Positions 1 to 6,923 of a stretch of DNA of 64,000 bases are shown piece after piece. The first letter of the stretch is position 1. The number at the start of each line of letters is the position of its first letter. The DNA is taken from contig JAEUGY010000103.1 of assembly GCA_016794625.1 (NCBI GenBank), forward strand, positions 1 to 64,000. The letters are read 5' to 3'. This DNA is from Opitutaceae bacterium. Its GTDB lineage: Bacteria; Verrucomicrobiota; Verrucomicrobiia; Opitutales; Opitutaceae. The translations under genes were made by a program, and so were the position numbers. Under the pieces are notes generated by a model. That model was given only the letters and a program-made list of their open reading frames with translations. It searched no databases and was not told the origin of the DNA.

Positions 1-88
1 GCAGGCCCCGTGCTCGCTCCGCCACTTTTCCTCTCCTTCAGACTTGTCCCCTCTGCTCTAAACTCTCTCCATCCCTGCCTCGCTCAGG

Positions 89-139
89 TGGCTGGTTTTG
101 ATTCGACCCTGACTGGCTGGTTTTGAAGTGACCCGTGAC
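89..139. repeat. Two tandem ~25-bp repeats, possible IS end remnant
   Basis: Two adjacent copies of a ~25-bp unit share TGGCTGGTTTTGA and then GACCC and TGAC. Multiple short repeats of this kind near a terminus are known from IS21-family elements, so this may be the end of an insertion sequence lying to the left. No transposase is visible in the window, so the assignment is an inference. Immediately to the right, 141-160 is an exact 20-bp match to part of the interspersed repeat at 9749-9768. No gene is supported in 1-277. Confidence 0.35.
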
Positions 140-228
140 ACCGTTCCGCTACGGGTGGACCTTTAGGTCGCCACACTTCAACTCATTCGGTGAATTTTTT
201 CCAACCTAATCACTCTTTATCAACGAGA

Positions 229-257
229 TAGAGAACAACCGTGCAAAATCAGATAAT
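229..257 (+). promoter_or_regulatory. Putative sigma-70 promoter of the vapBC-like operon
   Basis: A -35-like TAGAGA at 229-234 (4 of 6) and a -10-like GATAAT at 252-257 (5 of 6) are separated by 17 bp, about 20 bp before the antitoxin start. The -10 box lies inside the palindrome at 246-264, as expected for an autorepressed toxin-antitoxin promoter. Confidence 0.45.
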
Positions 258-264
258 CTGATTT
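246..264. promoter_or_regulatory. Perfect palindrome, likely antitoxin operator
   Basis: Two perfect 9-bp arms, AAATCAGAT and ATCTGATTT, are separated by one base. The site lies 13 bp before the antitoxin start codon and covers the predicted -10 box. Antitoxins of this class usually bind such palindromes with the toxin as co-repressor. Binding itself is inferred. Confidence 0.6.
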
Positions 265-277
265 ACGGTCGTCCGAG

Positions 278-544
278 ATGAGAACGATCACCGTCACCGA
301 CGCAGCCCGGAACTTCTCCGACTTGGTGAGCCGGGTGCACTATCAGGGTGAGCCGGCGCTCTTGGTCAAGGGTGGCCGGGCCATGGTCAAGATGACTCCC
401 GTTCGAGCTGCGGTGACCGGTCGCGATCTCGCCGCGGCCTGGCCCACCTTGCGTCATTTGGACAAAGCGGAAGCGAATCGACTGGAACGTGATCTCACTC
501 GCGCCCGGAAGCTCTTGCCTGCCCTCGGCTCGAAATGGGACTGA
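278..544 (+). CDS. Phd/YefM-type antitoxin (VapB role)
   Basis: This 88-residue protein has the N-terminal pattern of Phd/YefM antitoxins: a start reading ITVTDAARNFSDLVSRV, then a beta segment ending in VKMTPV. The C-terminal half is charged and helical, as expected for the part that wraps the toxin. It overlaps the downstream PIN-domain toxin by 10 bp (ATG at 535, stop ending 544), the usual antitoxin-first order with translational coupling. It should neutralise the toxin and repress the promoter through the palindrome at 246-264. The ATG at 278 is the only start consistent with that palindrome lying upstream. Confidence 0.8.
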   Translation: MRTITVTDAARNFSDLVSRVHYQGEPALLVKGGRAMVKMTPVRAAVTGRDLAAAWPTLRHLDKAEANRLERDLTRARKLLPALGSKWD

Positions 545-954
545 TCCTCGACACCTCCGTCCTCATTGCCGGCGAGAGGCAGCGTCTGGATCTCCCGGCC
601 TTCTTCACCGCTCACGCCGACGAGACCTTCCTGATTGCGGCCATCACCGCCGCGGAACTGCTGCATGGGGTTGCTCGCGCTACTCCTCCCTCGCGCAAAC
701 GCGCCCGGGCTGATTTCGTGGAGGACCTGCTCGCCCGGCTCGAAGCGATCGACTTCGACGTTCCCGTCGCCCGCCAGCATGCCGAACTGTGGGCCACCTT
801 GGAGAAGTCAGGAAAGATGATTGGTCCCTACGACCTCTTGATCGCGGCCACCGCACTCCACTACAATCACGCCGTCGTCACTCTCAATGCGGTTGAGTTC
901 AAGCGGGTGCCAAGGTTGCGTGTCATCGAGCCGAGTGGATTTCGGATTCCATGA
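535..954 (+). CDS. vapC: PIN-domain ribonuclease toxin, VapC family
   Basis: The 139-residue length is typical of VapC. Acidic active-site positions are recognisable: Asp6 in LILDTSVL, Glu41 in TAAELLHG and Asp100 in GPYDLLIA. The fourth site, usually TxNxxDF, reads TLNAVEF here, with Glu121 in place of Asp, a tolerated variant. VapC toxins are Mg-dependent endoribonucleases that cut tRNA or rRNA when the antitoxin is degraded. The start overlaps the antitoxin stop. An interspersed repeat begins 12 bp after the stop codon. Confidence 0.87.
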   Translation: MGLILDTSVLIAGERQRLDLPAFFTAHADETFLIAAITAAELLHGVARATPPSRKRARADFVEDLLARLEAIDFDVPVARQHAELWATLEKSGKMIGPYDLLIAATALHYNHAVVTLNAVEFKRVPRLRVIEPSGFRIP

Positions 955-965
955 GAGACGGAGGA

Positions 966-1225
966 GAACGTTGAACGCGAGACAACGCTGAACGTTGAAC
1001 GCGAGACAACGCCGAACGTTGAACGCGAGACAACGCCGAACGTTGAACGCTGAATTTTTAACGTTGAAGGACCGAACGTCGATCCTCGGGCACGAAACGG
1101 GTTCCCCGTTCCGCTACGGATGGACGCGGACGGAATTCGGATGCGGCTGAAGCCGCAGCTACTTTAGTTGAGATTCGCACTTCACTCTTCGCCCTTCGCA
1201 CTTCACCGCGCACGCGGTGCATGCG
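966..1225. repeat. Interspersed repeat copy A, with 24-bp tandem array
   Basis: A 24-bp unit starting GAACGTTGAACGCGAGAC is present in three full copies (966-989, 990-1013, 1014-1037) and part of a fourth. It leads into three modules found elsewhere in the first 10 kb: module 1 (GAACGTTGAACGCTGAA then T-rich), module 2 (hairpin AACGGG/CCCGTT, about 1077-1120) and module 3 (hairpins GCGGCT/AGCCGC and CACCGCG/CGCGGTG, about 1121-1225). Open frames through it are repeat-encoded and not genes. With copy B it fills the 509-bp gap between vapC and higB. Confidence 0.8.
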
Positions 1226-1258
1226 TGGCCACGAGGGCCAGCCCTACAATGGGAAGGG

Positions 1259-1400
1259 GAACGTTGAACGCTGAACGCTCAATTTTTAACGCTGAAGTGG
1301 TTTCGGGGTCACGATTTTTGATTTTCGCACTTCACTCTTCGCCCTTCGCACTTCACCGCGCACGCGGTGCATGCGGTGCATGCGGTGCAGCCGGCGCCTG
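1259..1400. repeat. Interspersed repeat copy B (modules 1 and 3 tail)
   Basis: Module 1 starts at 1259. After a unique spacer comes the 3' part of module 3, including the CACCGCG/CGCGGTG hairpin, ending in a short 9-bp ATGCGGTGC iteration at about 1366-1390. Module 2 is missing. The copy ends about 35 bp before the higBA operator. Confidence 0.7.
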
Positions 1401-1433
1401 ACCGCTACGGCAAAGCCAAGAATCGCCTTGCTG

Positions 1434-1452
1434 TGTCGCCAAAATGGCGACA
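1434..1452. promoter_or_regulatory. Palindrome upstream of higB, likely HigA operator
   Basis: Perfect 8-bp arms TGTCGCCA and TGGCGACA are separated by AAA. The site ends 11 bp before the higB start codon. Position and symmetry fit autorepression by the HTH antitoxin encoded as the second gene; binding is inferred. Confidence 0.6.
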
Positions 1453-1463
1453 TTCTGGGACCC

Positions 1464-1769
1464 ATGCGGATCATCACCGTCAAACGCCTTCGAGAATTCG
1501 CCAAGTTGCATCCGACCACAGCCAGCACCCTCGCGCACTGGACCGCGCTGATCACCGGGAATGACTTCGAAAACTTGGTCGCACTCCGCCGTGTCCTGCC
1601 CACCGCCGATCAGGTCGAGGCAGCCAGCGGAAGGACCGTCACACTCTTCAACATCAAGGATCATTACCGCCTCATCACCGCCATCCACTACAATCACCAA
1701 CTCGTCTACATCCTCCTCCTGCTCACGCATAACGAATATGACCGCGGCCATTGGAACAGGAACCTATGA
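1464..1769 (+). CDS. higB: HigB-type mRNA interferase toxin
   Basis: The 101-residue protein shows the HigB_toxin family pattern: an N-terminal MRIITVKRLREFAKLHP, a central ADQVE with TVTLFNIK, RLITAIHYN, and a C-terminal LLTHNEYDRGHW. Members are ribosome-associated endonucleases that cleave translated mRNA. The frame is open further upstream into repeat DNA, but the ATG at 1464 gives the family start and leaves the palindrome outside the gene. Its stop overlaps the next start (ATGA at 1766-1769), showing toxin-first translational coupling with higA. Confidence 0.85.
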   Translation: MRIITVKRLREFAKLHPTTASTLAHWTALITGNDFENLVALRRVLPTADQVEAASGRTVTLFNIKDHYRLITAIHYNHQLVYILLLLTHNEYDRGHWNRNL

Positions 1770-2188
1770 AAACAAAACCCAAACTTTCGTTCTCCAACCT
1801 TCCCACGACGTTTGACGGACTCATCAAGCTGCATCCGCCGCGTCCTATTCACGACGAAATAGGATACAAGAACACGGTTGAAATGGTGGATGCCCTAGCC
1901 GGGCACAAACTCAACCGGGATCAAGACGACTACCTGCTACTGCTCTCAGGCCTAGTCGAGCGCCACGAAGCAAATACCCTGCCCAAAGCGCCAAAAGTCT
2001 CCGGCGTCAAAATGCTTCTGTACATCCTCGAGGAGAACCGACTCCACGGCGATGACCTCGCCAAAATTATCGGGGTGGACCGTTCCGTCGCGTACCGCAT
2101 CATGAAAGGTGAACGTAGCCTCACGACGTCCCACATCAAGGCGCTGTGTTCTCGGTTTGGGCTGCGAGCCGATGTTTTCATCGAATGA
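1766..2188 (+). CDS. higA: HigA-type antitoxin, XRE-family HTH
   Basis: The 140-residue protein has a helix-turn-helix in its C-terminal third (LAKIIGVDRSVAYRIMKGER, then a segment ending RADVFIE), typical of HigA antitoxins that bind both the toxin and the operon promoter. A TTG at 1751 could extend it by five residues, but the ATG at 1766 overlapping the toxin stop is preferred and has a GGAACAGG purine stretch upstream. The palindrome at 1434-1452 is its probable binding site. Confidence 0.82.
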   Translation: MKTKPKLSFSNLPTTFDGLIKLHPPRPIHDEIGYKNTVEMVDALAGHKLNRDQDDYLLLLSGLVERHEANTLPKAPKVSGVKMLLYILEENRLHGDDLAKIIGVDRSVAYRIMKGERSLTTSHIKALCSRFGLRADVFIE

Positions 2189-2287
2189 TGGCCAGGTTTG
2201 ATCCGCACAGAGGGACTCATCCAAAAACGTCAGGTCTTGAGGGGCGCTAAGGCAACAGCCCCATGACACTTAACATGCCACTTTCTC

Positions 2288-2383
2288 AGCGATGCTTCCT
2301 TGGTACGACTTCGCGGCTTCGCGTGAGACTAGGGTTTGGGGTCGATCTTCGGGCACGAAACGGGTTCCCCGTTCCGCTACGTT
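2288..2383. repeat. Interspersed repeat copy C (modules 4 and 2)
   Basis: Module 4 (about 2291-2340) contains CTTCGCGGCTTCGCGTGAGAC and recurs near 9888-9940. It is followed by module 2 with the AACGGG/CCCGTT hairpin (about 2340-2383). The end of module 2 overlaps the hipA-like gene and supplies its stop codon, the complement of CTA at 2377-2379. Confidence 0.7.
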
Positions 2384-3675
2384 CGGGAGGCGAAGAGTCT
2401 GCGGCCGGCTGCTCGCTCCGGATGCTCGAAAGCGCTCGAAAAGTCTTCAAGGTCGCGAGGTGTCATCCCCAGCGCCCTCCCTGCCTCCCGCCACCCGGCA
2501 ACGGCGCGCTCGACTTCGCGCAGGATCTTTTTCGCACGGGGCAGCGTCAGCCGGAAATATGCAATCACGGACATCAGCGCATCGACCGTCGCTTCGGGAC
2601 CAGCCTCCGGCGACACCCAGGTTTTTAGTTCGCGCGCACGATCCGGAAACGGGTTGAGATCAAAGGCAGGCGCGAGTCGCCAGAGACCGCGATCCGCATG
2701 GAGAAAACCATGATTGCGCAGGTGATCGTCCACGTTGGTGATGAGGATCGAAAACGCCATCCGTCGCCAAAGCTCATCGATGTCGGCTTGAGCCGCCGCA
2801 CCGTTCACGCGCAAGGCATCCACCATTTCCAAATAACTGTGTTCCTGCGCGCCGGCGGATTCGACCCCGAGAAATGTCGCAGCCGAAACGTACATCAAAC
2901 GCCGTCCATCAGGTGTCCGGTCGAAGCGGCGAATCAAAGCGACAGGCACCCCGTCGCTGTCGAGGAGGCGTGCGGTGGCAACGTTTAAACCCGCCGCCTT
3001 TGCCAGGGTCATGGCGAGCACCTCTCCTTTCGTGACTGCACGTTCGTCTTGCACACTCGGAAACTTTCCAATCGCCAGCGTACCGTCGTCATCCACCACG
3101 GAGCACTTCGGCCTCATGCCACCGAGCGAGGTGCCGCGCCCCCGCAGGTAGGCGAGATCGGCAGCGGTCTCGGTTTCGGTTTCCACCGCGCGGGATGCGC
3201 TCAGCAGGTGCCGCAGTTCCAAAAGTGGCGGGGCGGTGCGACGCCCGGGCTCCGTGGCCCGCTGGAATACCCCCGCCTCGTCACGAAAGCGCAGCGCCCC
3301 GACCCGGCTACTGTCGTCCACTGCCAGGAGGAAATCGACCGCGTTGAGCTGGACAGATCCCGCTTCGGCGCCCGCGCGTTTCGCCGCCTGACGGCGCTTC
3401 GCGTGGTCGCGCAAGATGACGCGCCGCCCCCACCCGTCCGGTTCCGTGTCTGCGATCGCGGCATGAAACACGGACCCTTCCTCTACGACCTTTCGATGAT
3501 ACTGCGAGCCGACAACGAGCGGCAGACCGGATTCGAGGGCAAAGCGGTCCCGCGCAGCGAGCCAGGTTTCGTCATAGGCGAACGCAGCGTGCTCCCGCGC
3601 CCCGTTTTGATCAAAGTGCAGGGTTCCGACAAGACGAGCTTCGTCGCCGACACAGACCTTGAGCGTGCGTTTCAC
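2377..3675 (-). CDS. hipA: HipA-like serine/threonine kinase toxin
   Basis: This 432-residue protein has the HipA architecture: an N-terminal HipA_N-like region (about 1-130) and a kinase core with a glycine-rich loop GTSLGGMRPK (181-190), a catalytic NVDDHLRNHG (314-323) and the metal-binding DLNP (339-342). E. coli HipA phosphorylates glutamyl-tRNA synthetase; the target here is unknown. The start overlaps the stop of the HTH gene by 4 bp. The stop codon lies in an interspersed repeat, so the last few residues may have been changed by the insertion; the core is intact. Confidence 0.83.
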   Translation of the reverse strand: MKRTLKVCVGDEARLVGTLHFDQNGAREHAAFAYDETWLAARDRFALESGLPLVVGSQYHRKVVEEGSVFHAAIADTEPDGWGRRVILRDHAKRRQAAKRAGAEAGSVQLNAVDFLLAVDDSSRVGALRFRDEAGVFQRATEPGRRTAPPLLELRHLLSASRAVETETETAADLAYLRGRGTSLGGMRPKCSVVDDDGTLAIGKFPSVQDERAVTKGEVLAMTLAKAAGLNVATARLLDSDGVPVALIRRFDRTPDGRRLMYVSAATFLGVESAGAQEHSYLEMVDALRVNGAAAQADIDELWRRMAFSILITNVDDHLRNHGFLHADRGLWRLAPAFDLNPFPDRARELKTWVSPEAGPEATVDALMSVIAYFRLTLPRAKKILREVERAVAGWREAGRALGMTPRDLEDFSSAFEHPERAAGRRLFASRT

Positions 3676-4004
3676 AACGAAGAGGGAGTCTTCTTCACCC
3701 GGATCCGTTTCGGCAGGCGAGCTTCCTCCAGCTGAAGTCCGACGTCGTCACGGTGAGGGTCAATCAAATCGCCGAGGGCGTGGCCGAAACCCAGGACAAA
3801 GAGCGCCATCGCGTAGGCTCCCATCGTGACCGAGGGGTCACCCTTTTCGACCCGACGGTAGGTGTTCGTCGCCACTCCCATCCGTTCCACCATCATCGCA
3901 ACCGTAAAGTGGCGCTTGCGGCGCGCCGTAGCCAAGTCCTGCCCCAGCTTGGACAGGGCACGGCGGGTCGGCGGCGGCAGCAGGTCGTGGAGCGCGGATC
4001 GCAT
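3672..4004 (-). CDS. hipB: HipB-like XRE-family antitoxin/repressor
   Basis: This 110-residue protein has an HTH at about residues 18-70 (a LGQDLATARRKRHFTVAMM region, then TNTYRRVEKGDPSVTMGAYA). It is encoded just upstream of and overlapping hipA (ATGA), the standard hipBA order. HipB proteins bind palindromic operators and hold HipA inactive. The 34-bp near-palindrome at 4033-4066, 29 bp before this start, is the likely operator. A longer frame on the same strand from 4047 is a shadow in another register. Confidence 0.8.
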   Translation of the reverse strand: MRSALHDLLPPPTRRALSKLGQDLATARRKRHFTVAMMVERMGVATNTYRRVEKGDPSVTMGAYAMALFVLGFGHALGDLIDPHRDDVGLQLEEARLPKRIRVKKTPSSL

Positions 4005-4032
4005 AATAAAAGGCCATAAATAGACTCTTAAC

Positions 4033-4066
4033 CCGTATAATTGTCAATCTATTGATACTTATACGG
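4033..4066 (-). promoter_or_regulatory. 34-bp near-perfect palindrome, hipBA operator/promoter
   Basis: Arms of 16 bp around a 2-bp centre match at 14 of 16 positions, with perfect outer arms CCGTATAA and TTATACGG. On the minus strand the inner arm contains a consensus -35 TTGACA (complement of 4042-4047). A weak -10 follows about 17 bp downstream, before the ATG at 4004. The operator therefore covers the -35 region. Confidence 0.65.
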
Positions 4067-4107
4067 AGATGACACCTGGACCGTAGGCTCCCGGTGAATC
4101 GACCGCA

Positions 4108-4262
4108 CCCAAGGCACGAAACGGGTTCCCCGTTCCGCTACGGGGACGCGGACGGAATTCGGATGCGGCTGAAGCCGCAGCTACTTTGGTTGGGATTCGC
4201 TCTTCACTCTTCGCCCTTCGCACTTCACCGCGCACGCGGTGCAGGCGAGGCGCGGGCCTACA
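4108..4262. repeat. Interspersed repeat copy D (modules 2 and 3)
   Basis: Module 2 (about 4108-4143) runs directly into a full module 3 (about 4144-4250) carrying both hairpins. The copy ends in GGGCCTACA, and the stop codon of the neighbouring minus-strand hydrolase (4258-4260) lies within that end. The long frame through it is repeat-derived. Confidence 0.75.
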
Positions 4263-5268
4263 AGGGGGGGACGGCGGTGGTTTCGCGGAACCATTGTAGG
4301 CCTTCCCATGCGGCGGCCTGGAGTTGGGCTCGCTCCTGGGCGGAGAACGTCCGCGTGAGGGGGTTGCCATCGGGGTCCTCGCCCGCCTTGTGGCCTGGAC
4401 GCGTTTCCGTGACCGTGTCGACGGTCAAGCCCACTGGGCTTCGGTCAAACAAGGCTCCGTAAAACGTGCACGCGGTCAGGTAAGCCATCGTCTGGTTGGG
4501 GTGCGCATCCGTGAGGTAGCGCAAGGTGAACTGGGGCTGCGTGACTTGGCAGCGCAGGGCGACGCTCGACATCGGCACGACCGTCGCTCCGATCCGTCGG
4601 GCCAGGCCCGCGATCACGCGTGCCTTGGCGATGACCGGAGCAGGGTCCGGCGGTGAAGTGACGGGGCGTTCGTTTTGGGTGTTCGGGGTCGTTTCATAGA
4701 GCACCACCCGCGCACCGGCGGCCCGGGCGAGCGCGGCAAACTTCGGCGCGTACTCGCAGAACGAGGACTGCTCTCCGTCGAGGTCGTCCTTGTACGATTG
4801 CAGGACGACGACGTCCCATTTCTGCCGGAGGCGCTCCAAATCCTTGGCCAAAGTCGTATGACGGCCCAGGGCACTCTTCAGGTGCCCATTCTTGGGCTCT
4901 TGGGCCGCGAGCGCGGCGAGGGAGGCAATCGTCCGCGCCTGCTCCTCGGCCGTGAGTGTCGCGACCTGGATGTAGTTTTGGGAAGCAAACTTCCAGTGAT
5001 CGGCGAGCGTCCGGCCGGCGTAGATCACGCTCATGTATTCGAACGTGAGCTTCGGGTGACCCGCCTCGGCCATATCCTTGACGATGCGGGCGAGCGTATG
5101 GCGGTTGGTGAAGCTGTTGCCGATGAACAGAACGCGGAGCGTGCGCGCGGACGCATCGGCGGGCGCTGCGGCGAGAGGCCGGAAAAGCCCACCCCAGACG
5201 AGGACGAACGCGGCCAGACTTCGGAACAAGAAACGGGAGGAAAACGAGTGCACCATGGAGAAAAGCAC
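4258..5268 (-). CDS. Secreted SGNH/GDSL-like hydrolase
   Basis: The 336-residue protein starts with a signal peptide (basic start, hydrophobic stretch about 16-34, AAA-P cleavage region). Ser52 sits in the block I motif FIGNSFTNRH, and a block V pair Asp254/His256 in DAHPNQ completes a plausible catalytic set. SGNH hydrolases act as esterases or deacetylases on glycans or lipids; the substrate cannot be told from sequence. Starts at M1 or M5 are both possible. The C-terminus ends inside interspersed repeat copy D. Confidence 0.65.
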   Translation of the reverse strand: MLFSMVHSFSSRFLFRSLAAFVLVWGGLFRPLAAAPADASARTLRVLFIGNSFTNRHTLARIVKDMAEAGHPKLTFEYMSVIYAGRTLADHWKFASQNYIQVATLTAEEQARTIASLAALAAQEPKNGHLKSALGRHTTLAKDLERLRQKWDVVVLQSYKDDLDGEQSSFCEYAPKFAALARAAGARVVLYETTPNTQNERPVTSPPDPAPVIAKARVIAGLARRIGATVVPMSSVALRCQVTQPQFTLRYLTDAHPNQTMAYLTACTFYGALFDRSPVGLTVDTVTETRPGHKAGEDPDGNPLTRTFSAQERAQLQAAAWEGLQWFRETTAVPPL

Positions 5269-5319
5269 GTGGTGGTATCACCACGAAGTAGGCCCGCGAT
5301 GTGACGACGACGGTTGACG

Positions 5320-6123
5320 CTAAGGTGCCGTCGCTGCCGCCTGCTTCAGCACAAATTCGATCAGGTCCTTGTCGGCAAAGAACGACGGCGTCGCCTGGTG
5401 GCCTTCGCCCGCGATGAGCTTGACCGTGATCGGTCCCCCACCCGCTTCGTAGCGTTCCTTCAAGAGAAGCGCGTTTTCCTGGTATGGCACCGCCCGGTCG
5501 GCATCGCCCTGCACGACGAACATCGGCACCTTGTACTTCTGCAGTCCCTTCAAATTGTCCAAGGGATTAAACTCGGGCAACCGCGCCCGAAGTTCTCCTT
5601 CGGTCAATTGGTAGTCGGCGAGAGTGACCGGCAGGTTCTTCATGGCCCAGGTTGCCAGATTGCAGACGGGATAAATCCCCACGAAGGCCTGCGTCTTTTC
5701 CGGATTCCGCATGGCCCACGCCAGCATCATCAGGCCCCCGCGGCTCTGGCCGAGCAGGATCGGCTTGGACGACCACCCTCGTTTGACCATCGCGTCATAG
5801 AACTGCGTGAATTGCGCGGTGCTCGAGGGCGCGCCGCGCACCTCCCCCAAGTCATACCCCGCGATGCTGACGCCGGCACCCAGGAAACCCTCGAAGTACG
5901 CCTTGCGCGTAACGAGCGAAAGCCCCTTGAGCGTCGGCGCAAACCAGACCCACGGCTTCCCCTTCGCGGGGTTCGGCGCGGCATAGAGAAAGGCGGTGTG
6001 GCCGTTGACATCGAACTTTTCGGCCGTCTTGGGCAAGACATCGGCTCCAAACGTCACGGAGGCGAAGAGCAACAGGACCAACAGACCGGCAACACGACGA
6101 GCCGGGCTCAGGCTAGTTTTCAT
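5320..6123 (-). CDS. Secreted alpha/beta-hydrolase
   Basis: With the start at 6123 the protein has 267 residues and a clear signal peptide (basic MKTSLSPARR, hydrophobic core, cleavage near residue 26). The nucleophile elbow is GQSRGG with Ser127. Candidate Asp is in GDADR (207-209) and His is 242 in GEGHQ, matching a dienelactone-hydrolase-like or prolyl-oligopeptidase-like order. The upstream extension to 6174 would bury the signal peptide, so it was dropped. It probably acts on an ester or peptide outside the cytoplasm; substrate unknown. Confidence 0.68.
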   Translation of the reverse strand: MKTSLSPARRVAGLLVLLLFASVTFGADVLPKTAEKFDVNGHTAFLYAAPNPAKGKPWVWFAPTLKGLSLVTRKAYFEGFLGAGVSIAGYDLGEVRGAPSSTAQFTQFYDAMVKRGWSSKPILLGQSRGGLMMLAWAMRNPEKTQAFVGIYPVCNLATWAMKNLPVTLADYQLTEGELRARLPEFNPLDNLKGLQKYKVPMFVVQGDADRAVPYQENALLLKERYEAGGGPITVKLIAGEGHQATPSFFADKDLIEFVLKQAAATAP

Positions 6124-6333
6124 GGGGAATGGTGGGGAGAGGGTTTGAGCACACCTGACCGCCCTGCCGCACACCCATCATGCGATCGGCGGAGGGAAAG
6201 AAGCAACGCGCCCAAGGATCAAAGCGTTTCGCGAAGAAAAGAAGCCCTCGTTTGTTCAACCGTTGAATAGATCGGCGGTGCGGGTTCCGCCAGCGGACAA
6301 CGCGCGCCCCGGACGGGCGGCCGACAGGGAAGA

Positions 6334-6430
6334 GGAACGTTCAACGCTGAACACTGAATTTTTAGCGCCGAAGTGCGGCCAACGTCGATCCTCGGGCGCG
6401 GAACGGGTTTCACTTTCCGCTACGGGTCGG
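6334..6430. repeat. Interspersed repeat copy E (modules 1 and 2)
   Basis: Module 1 (about 6334-6365) is followed by a diverged module 2 (about 6384-6426) in which the hairpin is partly degraded (GAACGGGTTTCACTTTCC). This copy lies in the 391-bp divergent gap before the PadR gene, upstream rather than downstream of a coding region. Nothing else is recognisable in the gap. Confidence 0.65.
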
Positions 6431-6514
6431 GCTTTTGCGCTTGGTGTTTGCGCTTCCCTGGCGCCGGCCGGGGTTCCTGTTGACTTCCCACAGGAGCTCC
6501 TGTTGGGTTCCAAC

Positions 6515-6850
6515 ATGACCGATCGCACCGATCTGCTGCAGGGCACCCTCGACCTGCTGGTCCTGAAGACGCTGGCGAGCCTGGGATCGCTGCACGGGTT
6601 CGGCATCGCTCGCCGCATCGAGCAGGTCGCAGGCGGCTCGGTGTTGCTCAACCAGGGCACCATCTACCCGGCGCTCGTCCGCCTGGAGGGTCGGGGTTGG
6701 ATCTCCTCGGAATGGGGTACGAGCGACAACAATCGTCGCGCCCGCTACTACTCGATCACCGCCGCGGGTCGGAAACAACTGAAGGAGGAAGTCGCCAACT
6801 GGCAGCGGGTCGCGGCATTGGTCGACGCCATCCTCGCGGCGGAAGCATGA
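6515..6850 (+). CDS. PadR-family transcriptional regulator
   Basis: The 111-residue protein begins MTDRTDLLQGTLDLLVLKTL, the classical PadR winged-helix start, followed by HGFGIARRIEQ, LNQGTIYPALVRLEGRGWI and ARYYSITAAGRKQL. PadR proteins are dimeric repressors. In Acidobacteria and Verrucomicrobia this subtype is commonly paired with a large orphan permease, exactly the next gene here. A TTG at 6503 with a CAGGAG box at 6491-6496 would add four residues and is a real alternative start. The long frame upstream to 6263 is repeat sequence. Confidence 0.88.
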   Translation: MTDRTDLLQGTLDLLVLKTLASLGSLHGFGIARRIEQVAGGSVLLNQGTIYPALVRLEGRGWISSEWGTSDNNRRARYYSITAAGRKQLKEEVANWQRVAALVDAILAAEA

Positions 6851-6923
6851 CGGCACCCGTCGGCAACCGCGCTCCGGGTGAACCGCCTTCCGAGCGCCCC
6901 CCATTCCCGAACCGCTCCCAGCC

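Noticed and set aside
82..91. Ten bases identical to the start of tRNA-Leu (GCTCAGGTGG) as an attachment site
   Set aside because: Only ten bases, from the 5' rather than the 3' part of the tRNA, and no integrase is present. Chance is enough to explain it.
966..1051. CRISPR-like tandem array
   Set aside because: The 24-bp units are directly adjacent without spacers, there are only about 3.5 copies, and no cas gene is near. It is a simple tandem repeat.
1168..1401. Open frame with repeated FALHSSPFALHRARGA-type peptide
   Set aside because: It is the translation of the interspersed repeat module 3; the same peptide appears from copy D at 4094-4462. No ribosome binding site or conserved protein feature.
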